Shown: positions 1-8,923 of the stretch, piece by piece
Numbering within the stretch: position 1 is the first letter of the stretch
Layout: the number at the start of each line of letters is the position of its first letter
Origin: an uncultured Lachnospiraceae bacterium
Lineage (GTDB): Bacteria > Bacillota > Clostridia > Lachnospirales > Lachnospiraceae
Direction of reading: 5' to 3'
Length of the DNA stretch: 56,161 nt
NCBI GenBank assembly: GCA_910585825.1
Contig: CAJUEY010000018.1
Coordinates: 1-56,161 of the forward strand
The notes under the pieces: generated by a model
What the model was told of the DNA's origin: nothing
Database searches by the model: none
Seen by the model: only the letters and a program-made list of their open reading frames with translations
Made by a program: the position numbers and the translations under genes

Positions 1-2
1 TT

Positions 3-125
3 GAGGACTGCTTAGACGATCTCCAGCCGTTTATTGATGAAGTAATCCCAAAGGAAGAATGTGAAAGCGGTACAGATTTTTCAGAAGATAATTATATAGA
101 ACAAATCAGTGAATTTCTTGCATGA
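3..125 (+). CDS. C-terminal end of an unknown protein (partial)
   Basis: An open frame enters from the left edge and gives 40 residues before TGA at 123-125. The visible tail is very acidic (rich in Asp and Glu) and ends in ISEFLA. No motif or family is recognisable from so short a piece. It is followed by a good terminator-like hairpin, which supports it as the real end of an upstream + strand transcription unit. Its start lies outside the window, so no function is offered. Confidence 0.45.
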   Translation, partial: EDCLDDLQPFIDEVIPKEECESGTDFSEDNYIEQISEFLA

Positions 126-166
126 AACTAAGATACTGGCATAACTGAATGGCATAAAAAGATATA

Positions 167-210
167 AAAAAGTACAGAACAAAAGTTCGATTTTGGTCTG
201 TACTTTTTTT
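167..210. terminator. Intrinsic terminator, probably bidirectional
   Basis: An inverted repeat pairs AAAAAGTACAGA with TCTGTACTTTTTTT around a short TTCG-containing centre. A-runs on the left and T-runs on the right would allow it to work in both directions. It closes the gene that ends at 125 and separates it from the uvrB unit. Confidence 0.75.
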
Positions 211-218
211 GACTTATG

Positions 219-227
219 TGTTATAAT
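219..227 (+). promoter_or_regulatory. Extended -10 promoter candidate upstream of uvrB
   Basis: TGTTATAAT is a perfect extended -10 element (TGN-TATAAT). No convincing -35 lies 16-18 bases upstream. A TTGACT lies only 7 bases upstream, which is too close. If used, transcription would start near 234 and give a leader of about 210 bases before uvrB. Confidence 0.45.
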
Positions 228-303
228 GAAAAACCAAATGACTGGATAATACTATCTGTACTGGCTGGTGTTATTCAGTGTTGTTTCGTTTCAAAAATAC
301 GGT

Positions 304-432
304 TTTGTGACCTGCATTCGTGTAATTGCTATTTTAACGCTTATTCGCCAGCTTTGCAAGCCCATTTTACACGAATCGAAAATCAAATTACACGAATTTC
401 GGGCGAATAAGCAAACTTTTTTCGGTCACAAA
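304..432. repeat. Nested and interlocking inverted repeats in the uvrB leader
   Basis: Three exact complementary pairs are present: TTTGTGACC (304-312) with GGTCACAAA (424-432), ATTCGTGTAATT (316-327) with AATTACACGAAT (386-397), and GCTTATTCGCC (339-349) with GGCGAATAAGC (402-412). A second TTACACGAAT lies at 367-376. The second and third pairs cross, so they cannot all form in one simple fold. The block ends just before the GGAGG of uvrB. It could be a structured leader, a multi-site operator or a degenerate small mobile element; the sequence does not decide between these. Confidence 0.6.
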
Positions 433-446
433 TTGGAGGTTTTCAT

Positions 447-2435
447 ATGCCAGAGTTCAAATTACAAGCCCCCTACAAGCCCACAGGCGACCAGCCGCAG
501 GCCATCGCCGAGCTGGTCAAAGGCTTCAAGGAGGGCAATCAATTCCAGACTTTACTAGGGGTTACGGGTTCCGGCAAGACATTTACGATGGCGAATGTCA
601 TTCAGGAATTGCAGAAGCCGACGCTGGTCATCGCCCACAACAAGACGCTTGCGGCGCAGCTTTACGGAGAATTCAAGGAGATGTTCCCTGAGAATGCAGT
701 AGAATATTTTGTCTCTTACTACGACTACTACCAGCCCGAAGCTTATGTCCCTTCCACGGATACCTACATTGCCAAAGATTCGGCTATCAACGAAGAAATC
801 GACAAGCTGCGCCTTTCCGCCACAGCCTCCCTTGTGGAGCGGAGAGATGTAATTATCATAGCCAGTGTTTCCTGTATCTACGGTCTGGGAAGTCCGGTGG
901 ATTATCAGAATATGATGGTATCCCTGCGTCCGGGACAGGAGAAGGACAGAGATGAAGTAATCCAAAAACTGATTAACATTCAATACACCAGAAACGATAT
1001 GGATTTTCACCGCGGAACCTTTCGAGTACGGGGAGACGTTCTGGAAATATTTCCCGCAAACTTCAGTGATACGGCATACCGTATAGAATTTTTCGGAGAT
1101 GAAATTGACAGAATTACAGAAGTGGATGTACTGACGGGAGAGATAAAAAACCGTCTGGAGCATATGGCGGTTTTTCCGGCGTCTCACTATGTTGTGCCTC
1201 AGCAGAAGATCAATGAAGCCTGTGTGGCAATCGAACAGGAAATGGAAGAGCGTGTCCGCTGGTTTAAGAGCAATGATAAACTGATTGAAGCCCAGAGAAT
1301 TGCGGAACGCACAAATTTTGATGTTGAGATGCTGCGGGAAACCGGTTTTTGCAGTGGAATAGAGAATTATTCCAGACATTTGGCGGGTATGCCGGCAGGC
1401 GCGACGCCTCATACGCTGATCGACTATTTTCCGGAGGACTTTTTGATTTTTGTGGATGAGTCCCATATTACGATTCCCCAGGTGAGAGGAATGTACGCAG
1501 GAGACCAGTCCAGAAAAAGCACGTTGGTAGATTATGGATTTCGCCTGCCTTCGGCAAAGGACAACCGCCCCTTGAATTTTGATGAATTTGAAAGCAAGAT
1601 TAACCAGATGCTGTTTGTATCTGCAACGCCGAATGTTTATGAAAAAGAGCATGAGCTGTTTCGAGTAGAACAGCTGATACGGCCTACAGGGCTGCTGGAT
1701 CCGGAAGTGGAGGTTCGGCCGGTAGAGGGGCAGATTGACGATTTAATTGCAGAAGTAAAAAAAGAAATCAAAAACCACAATAAAATACTGATTACAACCC
1801 TGACCAAACGAATGGCAGAGGATTTGACAGATTACATGACGGAAGTGGGAATACGGGTGAAATATCTCCATTCCGATATTGATACGCTGGAACGGTCGGA
1901 AATCATTCGGGATATGCGGCTGGATGTGTTTGACGTGCTAGTAGGTATCAATTTATTAAGGGAGGGGTTGGATATACCGGAGATTACATTGATTGCCATA
2001 CTGGATGCGGATAAAGAAGGATTTTTACGTTCTGAAACATCATTGATTCAGACAATCGGCCGTGCCGCCCGCAACTCAGAAGGGCATGTAATCATGTATG
2101 CAGACCATATGACAGATTCTATGAAAGCGGCAATCAGTGAAACAGAGCGACGCAGGAAGATTCAGCAGCAGTATAATGAGGAGCATGGAATTACGCCTCA
2201 GACAATCAAAAAAGCCGTGCGGGAGCTGATCAGCATTTCAAAGAAAGTTGCAAAGGAAGAGCAGCAGTTTGCAAAGGATCCGGAATCCATGAGCAGGAAG
2301 GAATTGGACAAGCTGATTGCTGAAGTGAAGAAGAAGATGGAAAAGGCGGCTGCAGAGTTGAATTTTGAAGCGGCTGCAGAGCTGCGCGATAAAATGATTG
2401 AATTGAAGAAATTCCGCAATGAAAACGACGGATAA
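447..2435 (+). CDS. uvrB: UvrB, excinuclease ABC subunit B
   Basis: UvrB is the damage-verifying helicase-like subunit of cytosolic nucleotide excision repair; it receives damaged DNA from UvrA and recruits UvrC. The 662-residue length is typical. Walker A GVTGSGKT is at residues 38-45, followed by the YYDYYQPEAY beta-hairpin region, the DESH Walker B motif near 340, helicase motifs with QTIGRAARN in the second half, and a C-terminal UVR domain ending in ELRDKMIELKKF that binds UvrC. The start is fixed by GGAGG at 435-439. uvrA follows after 17 bases, so the two form an operon. Confidence 0.98.
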   Translation: MPEFKLQAPYKPTGDQPQAIAELVKGFKEGNQFQTLLGVTGSGKTFTMANVIQELQKPTLVIAHNKTLAAQLYGEFKEMFPENAVEYFVSYYDYYQPEAYVPSTDTYIAKDSAINEEIDKLRLSATASLVERRDVIIIASVSCIYGLGSPVDYQNMMVSLRPGQEKDRDEVIQKLINIQYTRNDMDFHRGTFRVRGDVLEIFPANFSDTAYRIEFFGDEIDRITEVDVLTGEIKNRLEHMAVFPASHYVVPQQKINEACVAIEQEMEERVRWFKSNDKLIEAQRIAERTNFDVEMLRETGFCSGIENYSRHLAGMPAGATPHTLIDYFPEDFLIFVDESHITIPQVRGMYAGDQSRKSTLVDYGFRLPSAKDNRPLNFDEFESKINQMLFVSATPNVYEKEHELFRVEQLIRPTGLLDPEVEVRPVEGQIDDLIAEVKKEIKNHNKILITTLTKRMAEDLTDYMTEVGIRVKYLHSDIDTLERSEIIRDMRLDVFDVLVGINLLREGLDIPEITLIAILDADKEGFLRSETSLIQTIGRAARNSEGHVIMYADHMTDSMKAAISETERRRKIQQQYNEEHGITPQTIKKAVRELISISKKVAKEEQQFAKDPESMSRKELDKLIAEVKKKMEKAAAELNFEAAAELRDKMIELKKFRNENDG

Positions 2436-2452
2436 AAACAGGAGAATATATT

Positions 2453-5287
2453 ATGAAGGAAAGAAAATATATCAAAATAAGAGGAGCCCGAGAACACAAC
2501 CTGAAGGGAATCGATATTGATATTCCAAGAAATGAGCTGATCGTTTTGACAGGACTGAGCGGTTCCGGTAAATCTTCCTTGGCATTTGATACGATTTATG
2601 CAGAGGGGCAGCGGCGTTATATGGAATCGCTTTCCTCATATGCAAGACAATTTTTAGGCCAGATGGAGAAACCGGAAGTGGAAAAGATAGAAGGTCTTCC
2701 GCCGGCGATTTCTATTGACCAGAAATCTACGAACCGAAATCCCAGATCTACCGTTGGAACAGTCACGGAGATTTACGATTATTTTCGTCTACTTTATGCC
2801 CGGATTGGGATACCCCATTGTCCGAAATGCGGAAGAGAGATCAAAAAACAGACAGTAGACCAAATGGCAGACCAGATTTTAAATCTTCCCGAACGTACAA
2901 AAATTCAACTTTTGGCTCCGGTTGTCCGAGGCAGAAAAGGAGAGCATCAGAAATTATTTGAAAAAACCAAAAAGAGCGGTTATGTCCGGGTTCGGGTAGA
3001 CGGCAATATTTATGAACTGACAGAGGAAATCAAACTGGAAAAAAATAAAAAGCATAATATTGAAATAGTTGTTGATCGTCTTGCAGTCAAATCGGGGATA
3101 GAGAAACGTTTAACAGATTCCATTGAAAATGTTCTGGATCTGGCTGACGGACTGCTGATGGTGGAGATCATTGATGGTGAGATAATGAATTTTTCCCAGA
3201 GCTTTGCCTGCCCGGATTGTGAAATTAGCGTAGATGAGATTGAACCCAGAAGTTTTTCTTTTAACAATCCTTTTGGAGCCTGTCCGGTTTGCTATGGATT
3301 GGGATACAAAATGGAATTTGACGAGGATCTGATGATTCCGGATAAAAGCCTGAGCATTGCAGAGGGGGCCATTCAGGTTATGGGCTGGCAGTCCTGTACA
3401 GATCCTTCCAGCTATACGTATGCCATTTTGAAAGCCTTATCCAAAGAATATGAATTCGATTTGAATACACCGTACCAGGAGCTGGAGAAAGATATCCGGA
3501 ATATGCTCATTCATGGAACAGATGGAAGACAGGTAAAAGTATATTATAAAGGACAGAGGGGAGAAGGTGTTTATGATGTGGCATTTGAAGGCCTGATCCG
3601 CAATGTACAGAGAAGATACCGAGAGACAGGCTCTGATATTATGAAACAGGAATATGAGCAGTTTATGAGAATTACACCCTGTCAGGAATGTAAGGGACAG
3701 CGCTTGAAGAAATCTTCTCTTGCCGTAACCGTTTGCGATAAGAATATATTTGAAATCACGAATCTTTCTATTAAAAATCTGCAGCAGTATCTGAAAGAAA
3801 TGGAGTTAAGCGAGCAGCAGAAAATAATCGGAAGGCAGATATTAAAAGAGATTGCTTCCAGAGTGGGATTTTTAGTAGATGTGGGTTTGGATTATCTGAG
3901 TCTTTCCAGAGCAACAGGAACACTTTCCGGCGGCGAAGCCCAGAGAATCCGTCTTGCGACGCAGATCGGCTCTGGATTAGTGGGTGTGGCATATATTCTG
4001 GATGAACCCAGCATCGGTCTGCATCAGAGAGATAATGATAAGCTTCTGGCGACTTTAAAAAATCTGCGGGATCTGGGGAATACATTGATTGTTGTAGAGC
4101 ACGACGAAGATACCATGCTGGCGGCAGACTATATTGTAGATATCGGGCCCAGGGCCGGCGAATATGGAGGCGCGGTAGTCGCGGCCGGTACAGCAGAAGA
4201 AATTATGCAGAATCCGGATTCTATTACAGGAGCTTATTTAAGCGGGCGGATGCAGATCCCGGTGCCGAAAGAACGAAAAAAGCCTACCGGTTATTTGAAG
4301 GTGATTGGAGCAGAAGAAAATAATCTGAAAAAAGTAAATGTAGAAATTCCTTTGGGTGTAATGACCTGTGTAACAGGAGTTTCCGGTTCCGGCAAAAGTT
4401 CTCTGACGAATGAGGTGCTTTATAAAACCTTGCAGAGGAAATTAAATCATGCCAGAACAATTCCGGGAAAACACAAAGAAATCCGGGGAATGGAGCAGCT
4501 TGACAAAGTCATTGATATTGATCAGTCTCCCATTGGAAGAACGCCGCGGTCCAATCCAGCGACTTATACAGGCGTATTTGATATGATTCGTGATCTTTTT
4601 GCGTCAACCCCCGATGCGAAAGCCAAGGGATACAAAAAGGGAAGGTTCAGTTTTAATGTAAAAGGAGGCAGATGCGAAGCATGTTCCGGAGACGGAATTT
4701 TAAAGATAGAAATGCATTTTCTGCCAGATGTTTACGTGCCCTGCGAGGTATGTCAGGGAAGACGTTATAATCGTGAAACTTTAGAAGTGAAGTATAAAGG
4801 AAAAAGTATTTATGATGTGCTGAATATGACAGTGGAGGAGGCGCTTGAATTTTTTAAACACGTTCCTTCCATACATCGGAAGATACAGACGCTGTATGAT
4901 GTAGGGCTTTCTTATGTCCGTTTGGGGCAGCCGTCTACAGAACTTTCCGGCGGCGAAGCTCAGAGAATTAAACTTGCAACAGAACTCAGTAAAAGAAGTA
5001 CCGGCAAAACCATTTATATTTTGGATGAGCCGACTACCGGACTTCATTTTGCAGATGTGCATAAACTGATTGAAATTCTTCACAAGCTATCAGAGGGCGG
5101 GAATACAGTAATTGTTATTGAGCATAATTTAGATGTGATCAAGACCGCAGATTATATTATTGATATGGGTCCGGAAGGCGGTGAAGGCGGCGGTACAGTT
5201 GTTGCATACGGAACGCCGGAAGAAGTAGCTAAAACGGAAACTTCTTATACGGGACAATATATTAAAAAATATCTGGAGAAATCATAA
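2453..5287 (+). CDS. uvrA: UvrA, excinuclease ABC subunit A
   Basis: UvrA is the DNA-damage-sensing ATPase of nucleotide excision repair, acting as a dimer that loads UvrB. The 944-residue protein has two ABC cassettes. Walker A GLSGSGKS is near residue 34 and GVSGSGKS near 641, with an LSGGEAQR signature and ILDEP in each half (near 490 and 831). Zinc-binding CxxC pairs are seen in HCPKCGRE, in CPDC/CPVC and in CEAC/CEVC. An AGGAG stands before the ATG. It is cotranscribed with uvrB, and the following gap of about 480 bases marks the operon end. Confidence 0.98.
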   Translation: MKERKYIKIRGAREHNLKGIDIDIPRNELIVLTGLSGSGKSSLAFDTIYAEGQRRYMESLSSYARQFLGQMEKPEVEKIEGLPPAISIDQKSTNRNPRSTVGTVTEIYDYFRLLYARIGIPHCPKCGREIKKQTVDQMADQILNLPERTKIQLLAPVVRGRKGEHQKLFEKTKKSGYVRVRVDGNIYELTEEIKLEKNKKHNIEIVVDRLAVKSGIEKRLTDSIENVLDLADGLLMVEIIDGEIMNFSQSFACPDCEISVDEIEPRSFSFNNPFGACPVCYGLGYKMEFDEDLMIPDKSLSIAEGAIQVMGWQSCTDPSSYTYAILKALSKEYEFDLNTPYQELEKDIRNMLIHGTDGRQVKVYYKGQRGEGVYDVAFEGLIRNVQRRYRETGSDIMKQEYEQFMRITPCQECKGQRLKKSSLAVTVCDKNIFEITNLSIKNLQQYLKEMELSEQQKIIGRQILKEIASRVGFLVDVGLDYLSLSRATGTLSGGEAQRIRLATQIGSGLVGVAYILDEPSIGLHQRDNDKLLATLKNLRDLGNTLIVVEHDEDTMLAADYIVDIGPRAGEYGGAVVAAGTAEEIMQNPDSITGAYLSGRMQIPVPKERKKPTGYLKVIGAEENNLKKVNVEIPLGVMTCVTGVSGSGKSSLTNEVLYKTLQRKLNHARTIPGKHKEIRGMEQLDKVIDIDQSPIGRTPRSNPATYTGVFDMIRDLFASTPDAKAKGYKKGRFSFNVKGGRCEACSGDGILKIEMHFLPDVYVPCEVCQGRRYNRETLEVKYKGKSIYDVLNMTVEEALEFFKHVPSIHRKIQTLYDVGLSYVRLGQPSTELSGGEAQRIKLATELSKRSTGKTIYILDEPTTGLHFADVHKLIEILHKLSEGGNTVIVIEHNLDVIKTADYIIDMGPEGGEGGGTVVAYGTPEEVAKTETSYTGQYIKKYLEKS

Positions 5288-5307
5288 AGAATTGTAGAAT
5301 GGGGAGT

Positions 5308-5333
5308 GTTCCCCGGATTTGTATCCGGGGAAC
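5308..5333. other. Perfect 10-bp hairpin after uvrA
   Basis: GTTCCCCGGA (5308-5317) and TCCGGGGAAC (5324-5333) form a perfect 10-bp stem with a 6-base loop, 20 bases after the uvrA stop. No T-run follows, so it is not a textbook intrinsic terminator. It may stabilise the 3' end of the uvrBA mRNA or terminate with help from a factor. Confidence 0.5.
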
Positions 5334-5443
5334 ATGAGTTATGAAAAATGTAATAACGAGTTGGTCATTACATAAATAACATAGAGAAAGAATGTGTTCA
5401 TTTTGTGATGAAATCTTGAAATATGTATGCCTTTCAGAGCGAG

Positions 5444-5568
5444 CAAAAATAATGTACACCCTCCGGGCGTCCCAATATGCCGCACTCCTTTGGAGTGGGC
5501 AAAAATAATGTACACCCTCCGGGTGTCCCAATATGCCGCACTCCTTCGGAGTGGGCAAAAATAATGTA
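5444..5568. repeat. Tandem repeat, 56-bp period, about 2.2 copies
   Basis: The unit beginning CAAAAATAATGTACACCC starts at 5444, 5500 and 5556 (the last copy is partial), an exact 56-base period with only two substitutions between the full copies. Each unit holds CCCTCCGGGYGTCCCAATAT and a CACTCC/GGAGTG hairpin. The rest of the 5288-5768 gap contains the hairpin at 5308, a short ATGTAAT/ATTACAT dyad near 5349 and the promoter at 5660; I see no gene there. Confidence 0.85.
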
Positions 5569-5659
5569 TAAATTTTATAAGGTTTTGGAGGGGTAAATTG
5601 TAAGTTCTTTAGAAATTCTTAATTTCTGCGACTTTTTTTCTATTTTCCAAAAAAATGAT

Positions 5660-5687
5660 TTGAAAAATGGAAGTATTTGTATATAAT
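5660..5687 (+). promoter_or_regulatory. Vegetative-type promoter for mbl and the flagellar rod genes
   Basis: TTGAAA (5660-5665) and TATAAT (5682-5687) are separated by 16 bases. The expected start of transcription is near 5694, about 75 bases before the chosen mbl start. Confidence 0.65.
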
Positions 5688-5768
5688 AAGGTTATATATG
5701 CAAAAATATGATTAAATTTACAGTTTGTGTTCACAATAAATTGCAGAAAGATGAAAGGGGAACATAGA

Positions 5769-6764
5769 ATGGTTTCAACAGATATCGGAATTGACTTAGG
5801 AACAGCCAGTATATTAGTTTATATCAAAGGCAAAGGCGTTGTATTAAAAGAACCGTCAGTTGTTGCGTTTGACAGAGATACAAATAAGATTAAAGCGATT
5901 GGAGAAGAGGCGCGTCTGATGTTAGGCAGAACGCCGGGTAATATTGTTGCAGTCAGACCGCTGCGGCAGGGTGTTATTTCGGATTATACTGTTACAGAAA
6001 AGATGATCAAATATTTCATACAAAAGGCCATCGGCAAAAAGAATTTCCGAAAACCGCGGATTAGCGTCTGTGTACCGAGCGGTGTAACAGAAGTAGAGAA
6101 GAAAGCCGTGGAAGATGCGACTTACAGTGCGGGTGCAAGGGAAGTAAAGATTATTGAAGAGCCCATTGCGGCAGCAATCGGAGCAGGGATTGACATTGCA
6201 AGGCCTTGTGGAAACATGATTGTGGATATTGGAGGAGGCACGGCAGATGTTGCAGTGATTTCACTGGGGGGATCTGTTGTAAGTACCTCTATTAAAATTG
6301 CCGGAGATGATTTTGACGAGGCGATTGTGCGTTATATGCGCAAAAAACACAATCTCTTAATCGGTGAAAGAACGGCAGAAGACATCAAGATCAAAATTGG
6401 CTCCTGTTTCCCCAACGGACACAATGAGACGATGGACGTCCGGGGGCGCAATCTTGTGACAGGACTTCCAAAAACAGTGACGGTATCTTCTGAGGAGACG
6501 GAAGATGCTTTGCGCGAGCCTACGATGCAGATTGTAGAGGCAGTGCACAGCGTTCTTGAGAAAACACCGCCGGAGCTTGCAGCGGATGTGGCAGACCGGG
6601 GAATTGTATTGACTGGAGGAGGCGCATTGCTCAGAGGTTTGGAAGAGTTGTTGGAAGACAGAACCGGCATTAATACGATGACGGCAGAGCAGCCGATGAC
6701 CTGTGTGGCAATCGGAACAGGTAAATTTGTGGAATTTTTATCAGGAAAACGGGACGATGACTAA
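5769..6764 (+). CDS. mbl: MreB/Mbl-family actin-like cell-shape protein
   Basis: This 331-residue bacterial actin forms membrane-associated filaments that guide lateral wall synthesis. Visible family marks are the phosphate-1 loop IGIDLGTASILVY at the N-terminus, VPSGVTEVEKKAVEDA, the phosphate-2 loop MIVDIGGGTADVAVISLGG, and the adenosine loop GIVLTGGGALLRGLEE. The ATG at 5769 is preferred because AAAGGGG lies just upstream and the protein then begins like other MreB proteins; a GTG at 5727 would add 14 unrelated residues. The flagellar rod genes that follow reproduce the mbl-flhO-flhP order of Bacillus subtilis, so mbl is the best name, although MreB itself cannot be excluded. Confidence 0.9.
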   Translation: MVSTDIGIDLGTASILVYIKGKGVVLKEPSVVAFDRDTNKIKAIGEEARLMLGRTPGNIVAVRPLRQGVISDYTVTEKMIKYFIQKAIGKKNFRKPRISVCVPSGVTEVEKKAVEDATYSAGAREVKIIEEPIAAAIGAGIDIARPCGNMIVDIGGGTADVAVISLGGSVVSTSIKIAGDDFDEAIVRYMRKKHNLLIGERTAEDIKIKIGSCFPNGHNETMDVRGRNLVTGLPKTVTVSSEETEDALREPTMQIVEAVHSVLEKTPPELAADVADRGIVLTGGGALLRGLEELLEDRTGINTMTAEQPMTCVAIGTGKFVEFLSGKRDDD

Positions 6765-6906
6765 AGTACAGGCAATATTTTGCCGATATAATATAAGGAT
6801 ACTTAGCGGCATCATGATAAGATGCCTTAGAGAAACAGAAAATCTTTACATGGATGGCATACAGTTCAGGGATGAGCAGAAGATGCAGCAGGGAGGAGAA
6901 CTGTAG

Positions 6907-7707
6907 ATGGTAAAAGGGTTATATACCGCTTATACCGGTATGATAGAAGAAATGCGGCGGATGGATGTGATGACGAACAATCTTGCCAATGCAGATACAA
7001 CCGGTTTCAAAAAAGAAGGTACCGTAAACCAGTCCTTTGACGCTCAGTTAGCGCTGAAGATTAAGGATACGTCAGAAATGACACAGCATCGCAGACTTGG
7101 AGATGTAAATCTTGGAGTAAAGGTGGGCGAGACTTATCGGGACTATAGTCAGGGTTCGTTTTATGTGACAGATAATCCATATGATGTGGCATTAGACGGC
7201 GAGGGTTTTTTTGCAATTGAGTTTCGCAGCAAGAATGGAGAAACTTCCATTAAATACACAAGAGACGGAGCCTTTACTGTAGATCGCAATGGCTACCTGA
7301 TGACAAAGGACGGGGATTATGTTTTAAATGCCAATGGTGCAGCGAATGCAGCGGGAGGGCAGGCGAATTACGTAAGAGTAGATCCGAATCGGGAAATTAC
7401 AATTGATTCGGACGGTACGATTTATCAAAATAATACAGCAGTAGCCCGTATCGGCATTGTTGATTTTGCGGATTACAATTATCTGGAAAAATATGGTGAG
7501 AATCTTTATGATATGGTTCCGGGAGGACAAAGGCAGGCATCGAATGCAAGAATTGAGCAGGGATGTTTGGAAATGTCAAATGTCAATATTGTCAGCGAAA
7601 TGGTGAATATGATAACGATTACCAGAGCATATGAGGCAAACCAGAAGATTGTTACAACGATTGACGAGACACTGGACAAAGCGGTTAACTCCGTAGGGCA
7701 GGTATAA
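6907..7707 (+). CDS. flhO: Flagellar hook-basal body rod protein, FlhO/FlgF-like
   Basis: This is one of the proteins that polymerise into the periplasm- or wall-spanning flagellar rod. The 266-residue sequence has the N-terminal rod signature (MDVMTNNLANADTTGFKK), the central DVALDGEGFFAIE motif of the FlgF/FlgG family, and the C-terminal helix SNVNIVSEMVNMITITRAYE that packs in the axial structure. GGGAGGAG precedes the ATG. It lies 142 bases after mbl and 18 bases before flhP. That gap has no gene that I can see. Confidence 0.93.
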   Translation: MVKGLYTAYTGMIEEMRRMDVMTNNLANADTTGFKKEGTVNQSFDAQLALKIKDTSEMTQHRRLGDVNLGVKVGETYRDYSQGSFYVTDNPYDVALDGEGFFAIEFRSKNGETSIKYTRDGAFTVDRNGYLMTKDGDYVLNANGAANAAGGQANYVRVDPNREITIDSDGTIYQNNTAVARIGIVDFADYNYLEKYGENLYDMVPGGQRQASNARIEQGCLEMSNVNIVSEMVNMITITRAYEANQKIVTTIDETLDKAVNSVGQV

Positions 7708-7725
7708 TCAGGAGGATAAATTAGT

Positions 7726-8541
7726 ATGATGAGATCACTGTGGACTGCGGCAACAGGAATGATTGCCCAGCAGTCAAATGTAGATACAATTTCCCACAAT
7801 CTTTCCAATGTAAATACAGTTGGTTACAAATCGCAGCGGGCAGAATTCAAATCGCTGCTGTATCAGAATATGCAGACCAGGACGACAACCGCAAACGGAG
7901 AGAACAAACCTGTTCCGGCGCAGGTAGGGCTTGGAACCAGAGTGGCAGCGATTACTTCCATATATACGCAGGGAGTGATGCAGGCGAGTGAGAACGATAC
8001 CGATTTTGCAATTGACGGAGATGGATTCTTTGCAGTCCGGGCAGAAGACGGAAATGTTTACTACACCCGTAACGGAAGCTTTTTCTGGGCGATTGGACCG
8101 ACAGGAACCACCCTTTGTACATCAGACGGTTATCCTGTTTTGGATTCAAATGGCAATACGATTGTTGTTCCAAACGGCGTCACTAGCGGCAGCATGAAGA
8201 TTTCCGGCGATGGTGAGATTGGATATCTGGGAACAGACGGTAATTTTGTATCCATGAATCAGACAATTGGATTACATCAGTTTACAAATCCGGCGGGTCT
8301 TCAGAAATTATCCAGAAGTCTCCTCGCTGAGACGGCAGCATCTGGAGCAGCTATGAATGAGGCGACGACAAATGGACTTATAAGAAGTAATGTGCGTCAG
8401 AATTATCTGGAGGCTTCCAATGTGCAGGTTGCAGATGAAATGGTTAATCTGATCATTGCACAGAGAGCGTACGAATTGAACTCTAAAGCAATTCAGGCAT
8501 CAGACGATATGCTGCAGCAGGCGAATAACTTAAGAAGATAA
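7726..8541 (+). CDS. flhP: Flagellar hook-basal body rod protein, FlhP/FlgG-like
   Basis: A 271-residue paralogue of the preceding gene, forming the distal flagellar rod. It shows the N-terminal motif VDTISHNLSNVNTVGYKS, DFAIDGDGFFAVR in the middle, and SNVQVADEMVNLIIAQRAYE at the C-terminus. AGGAGG lies ahead of two consecutive ATG codons (7726 and 7729), either of which could be used. Being part of a mbl-flhO-flhP-flgJ-like run, it is probably expressed with the genes on either side. Confidence 0.93.
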   Translation: MMRSLWTAATGMIAQQSNVDTISHNLSNVNTVGYKSQRAEFKSLLYQNMQTRTTTANGENKPVPAQVGLGTRVAAITSIYTQGVMQASENDTDFAIDGDGFFAVRAEDGNVYYTRNGSFFWAIGPTGTTLCTSDGYPVLDSNGNTIVVPNGVTSGSMKISGDGEIGYLGTDGNFVSMNQTIGLHQFTNPAGLQKLSRSLLAETAASGAAMNEATTNGLIRSNVRQNYLEASNVQVADEMVNLIIAQRAYELNSKAIQASDDMLQQANNLRR

Positions 8542-8566
8542 TGAAGTCCTGACAGGAGGGAATTAG

Positions 8567-8923
8567 ATGAGCATAGGAATAGACGGCATTTCCGCTATGA
8601 TAGATCAAACTCGCAGTTCTGCGGCTAACAGCAGTGCAAATGCTTTGCAGAATAAATTAAGCGGTGACTTTTCGGCATCCACAGATGATGAATTGTTGGA
8701 TGTGTGCAAACAGTTTGAGGCATATTTTGTAGAACAGGTGATGAAAGAAGTAGAAAAGACAATTCCAAGAAACGAAGAAAATGAAGATGCGTCTATGTCG
8801 CAGTTGAGAGATTTCTACAAAGAAGAGATGATTCAGACTTTTGCGGAAGGCATCTGCAAACAGCAAAGCTTGGGATTGGCACAGCAAATGTACGAGCAGA
8901 TGAAACGAAATTATAACCTCTAA
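8567..8923 (+). CDS. FlgJ-like flagellar rod-binding protein (muramidase-free)
   Basis: 118 residues matching the rod-binding domain of FlgJ: a low-complexity start, then LLDVCKQFEAYFVEQVMKEV, a short acidic loop, and a helical end with MIQTFAEGICKQQSLGLAQQMYEQM. The peptidoglycan-hydrolase domain found in proteobacterial FlgJ is absent, as is common in Firmicutes. It probably acts as a cap or scaffold for rod assembly. AGGAGGG precedes the ATG. The final codons (Tyr-Asn-Leu-stop) lie inside the first copy of a 44-bp tandem repeat. Confidence 0.88.
   Translation: MSIGIDGISAMIDQTRSSAANSSANALQNKLSGDFSASTDDELLDVCKQFEAYFVEQVMKEVEKTIPRNEENEDASMSQLRDFYKEEMIQTFAEGICKQQSLGLAQQMYEQMKRNYNL

Noticed and set aside
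209..227. TTGACT and TATAAT as a complete uvrB promoter
   Set aside because: The boxes are only 7 bases apart; only the extended -10 was kept.
555..1652. A 365-codon open frame on the - strand inside uvrB
   Set aside because: It lies wholly antisense to a clearly conserved uvrB sequence, has no ribosome-binding site and no recognisable motif; it is a by-product of uvrB codon use.
5308..5333. Strong intrinsic terminator after uvrA
   Set aside because: The stem is perfect but no T-run follows, so it is listed as a hairpin only.
5727..5768. GTG at 5727 as the mbl start
   Set aside because: The added 14 residues do not resemble MreB N-termini and the ATG at 5769 has a better ribosome-binding site.
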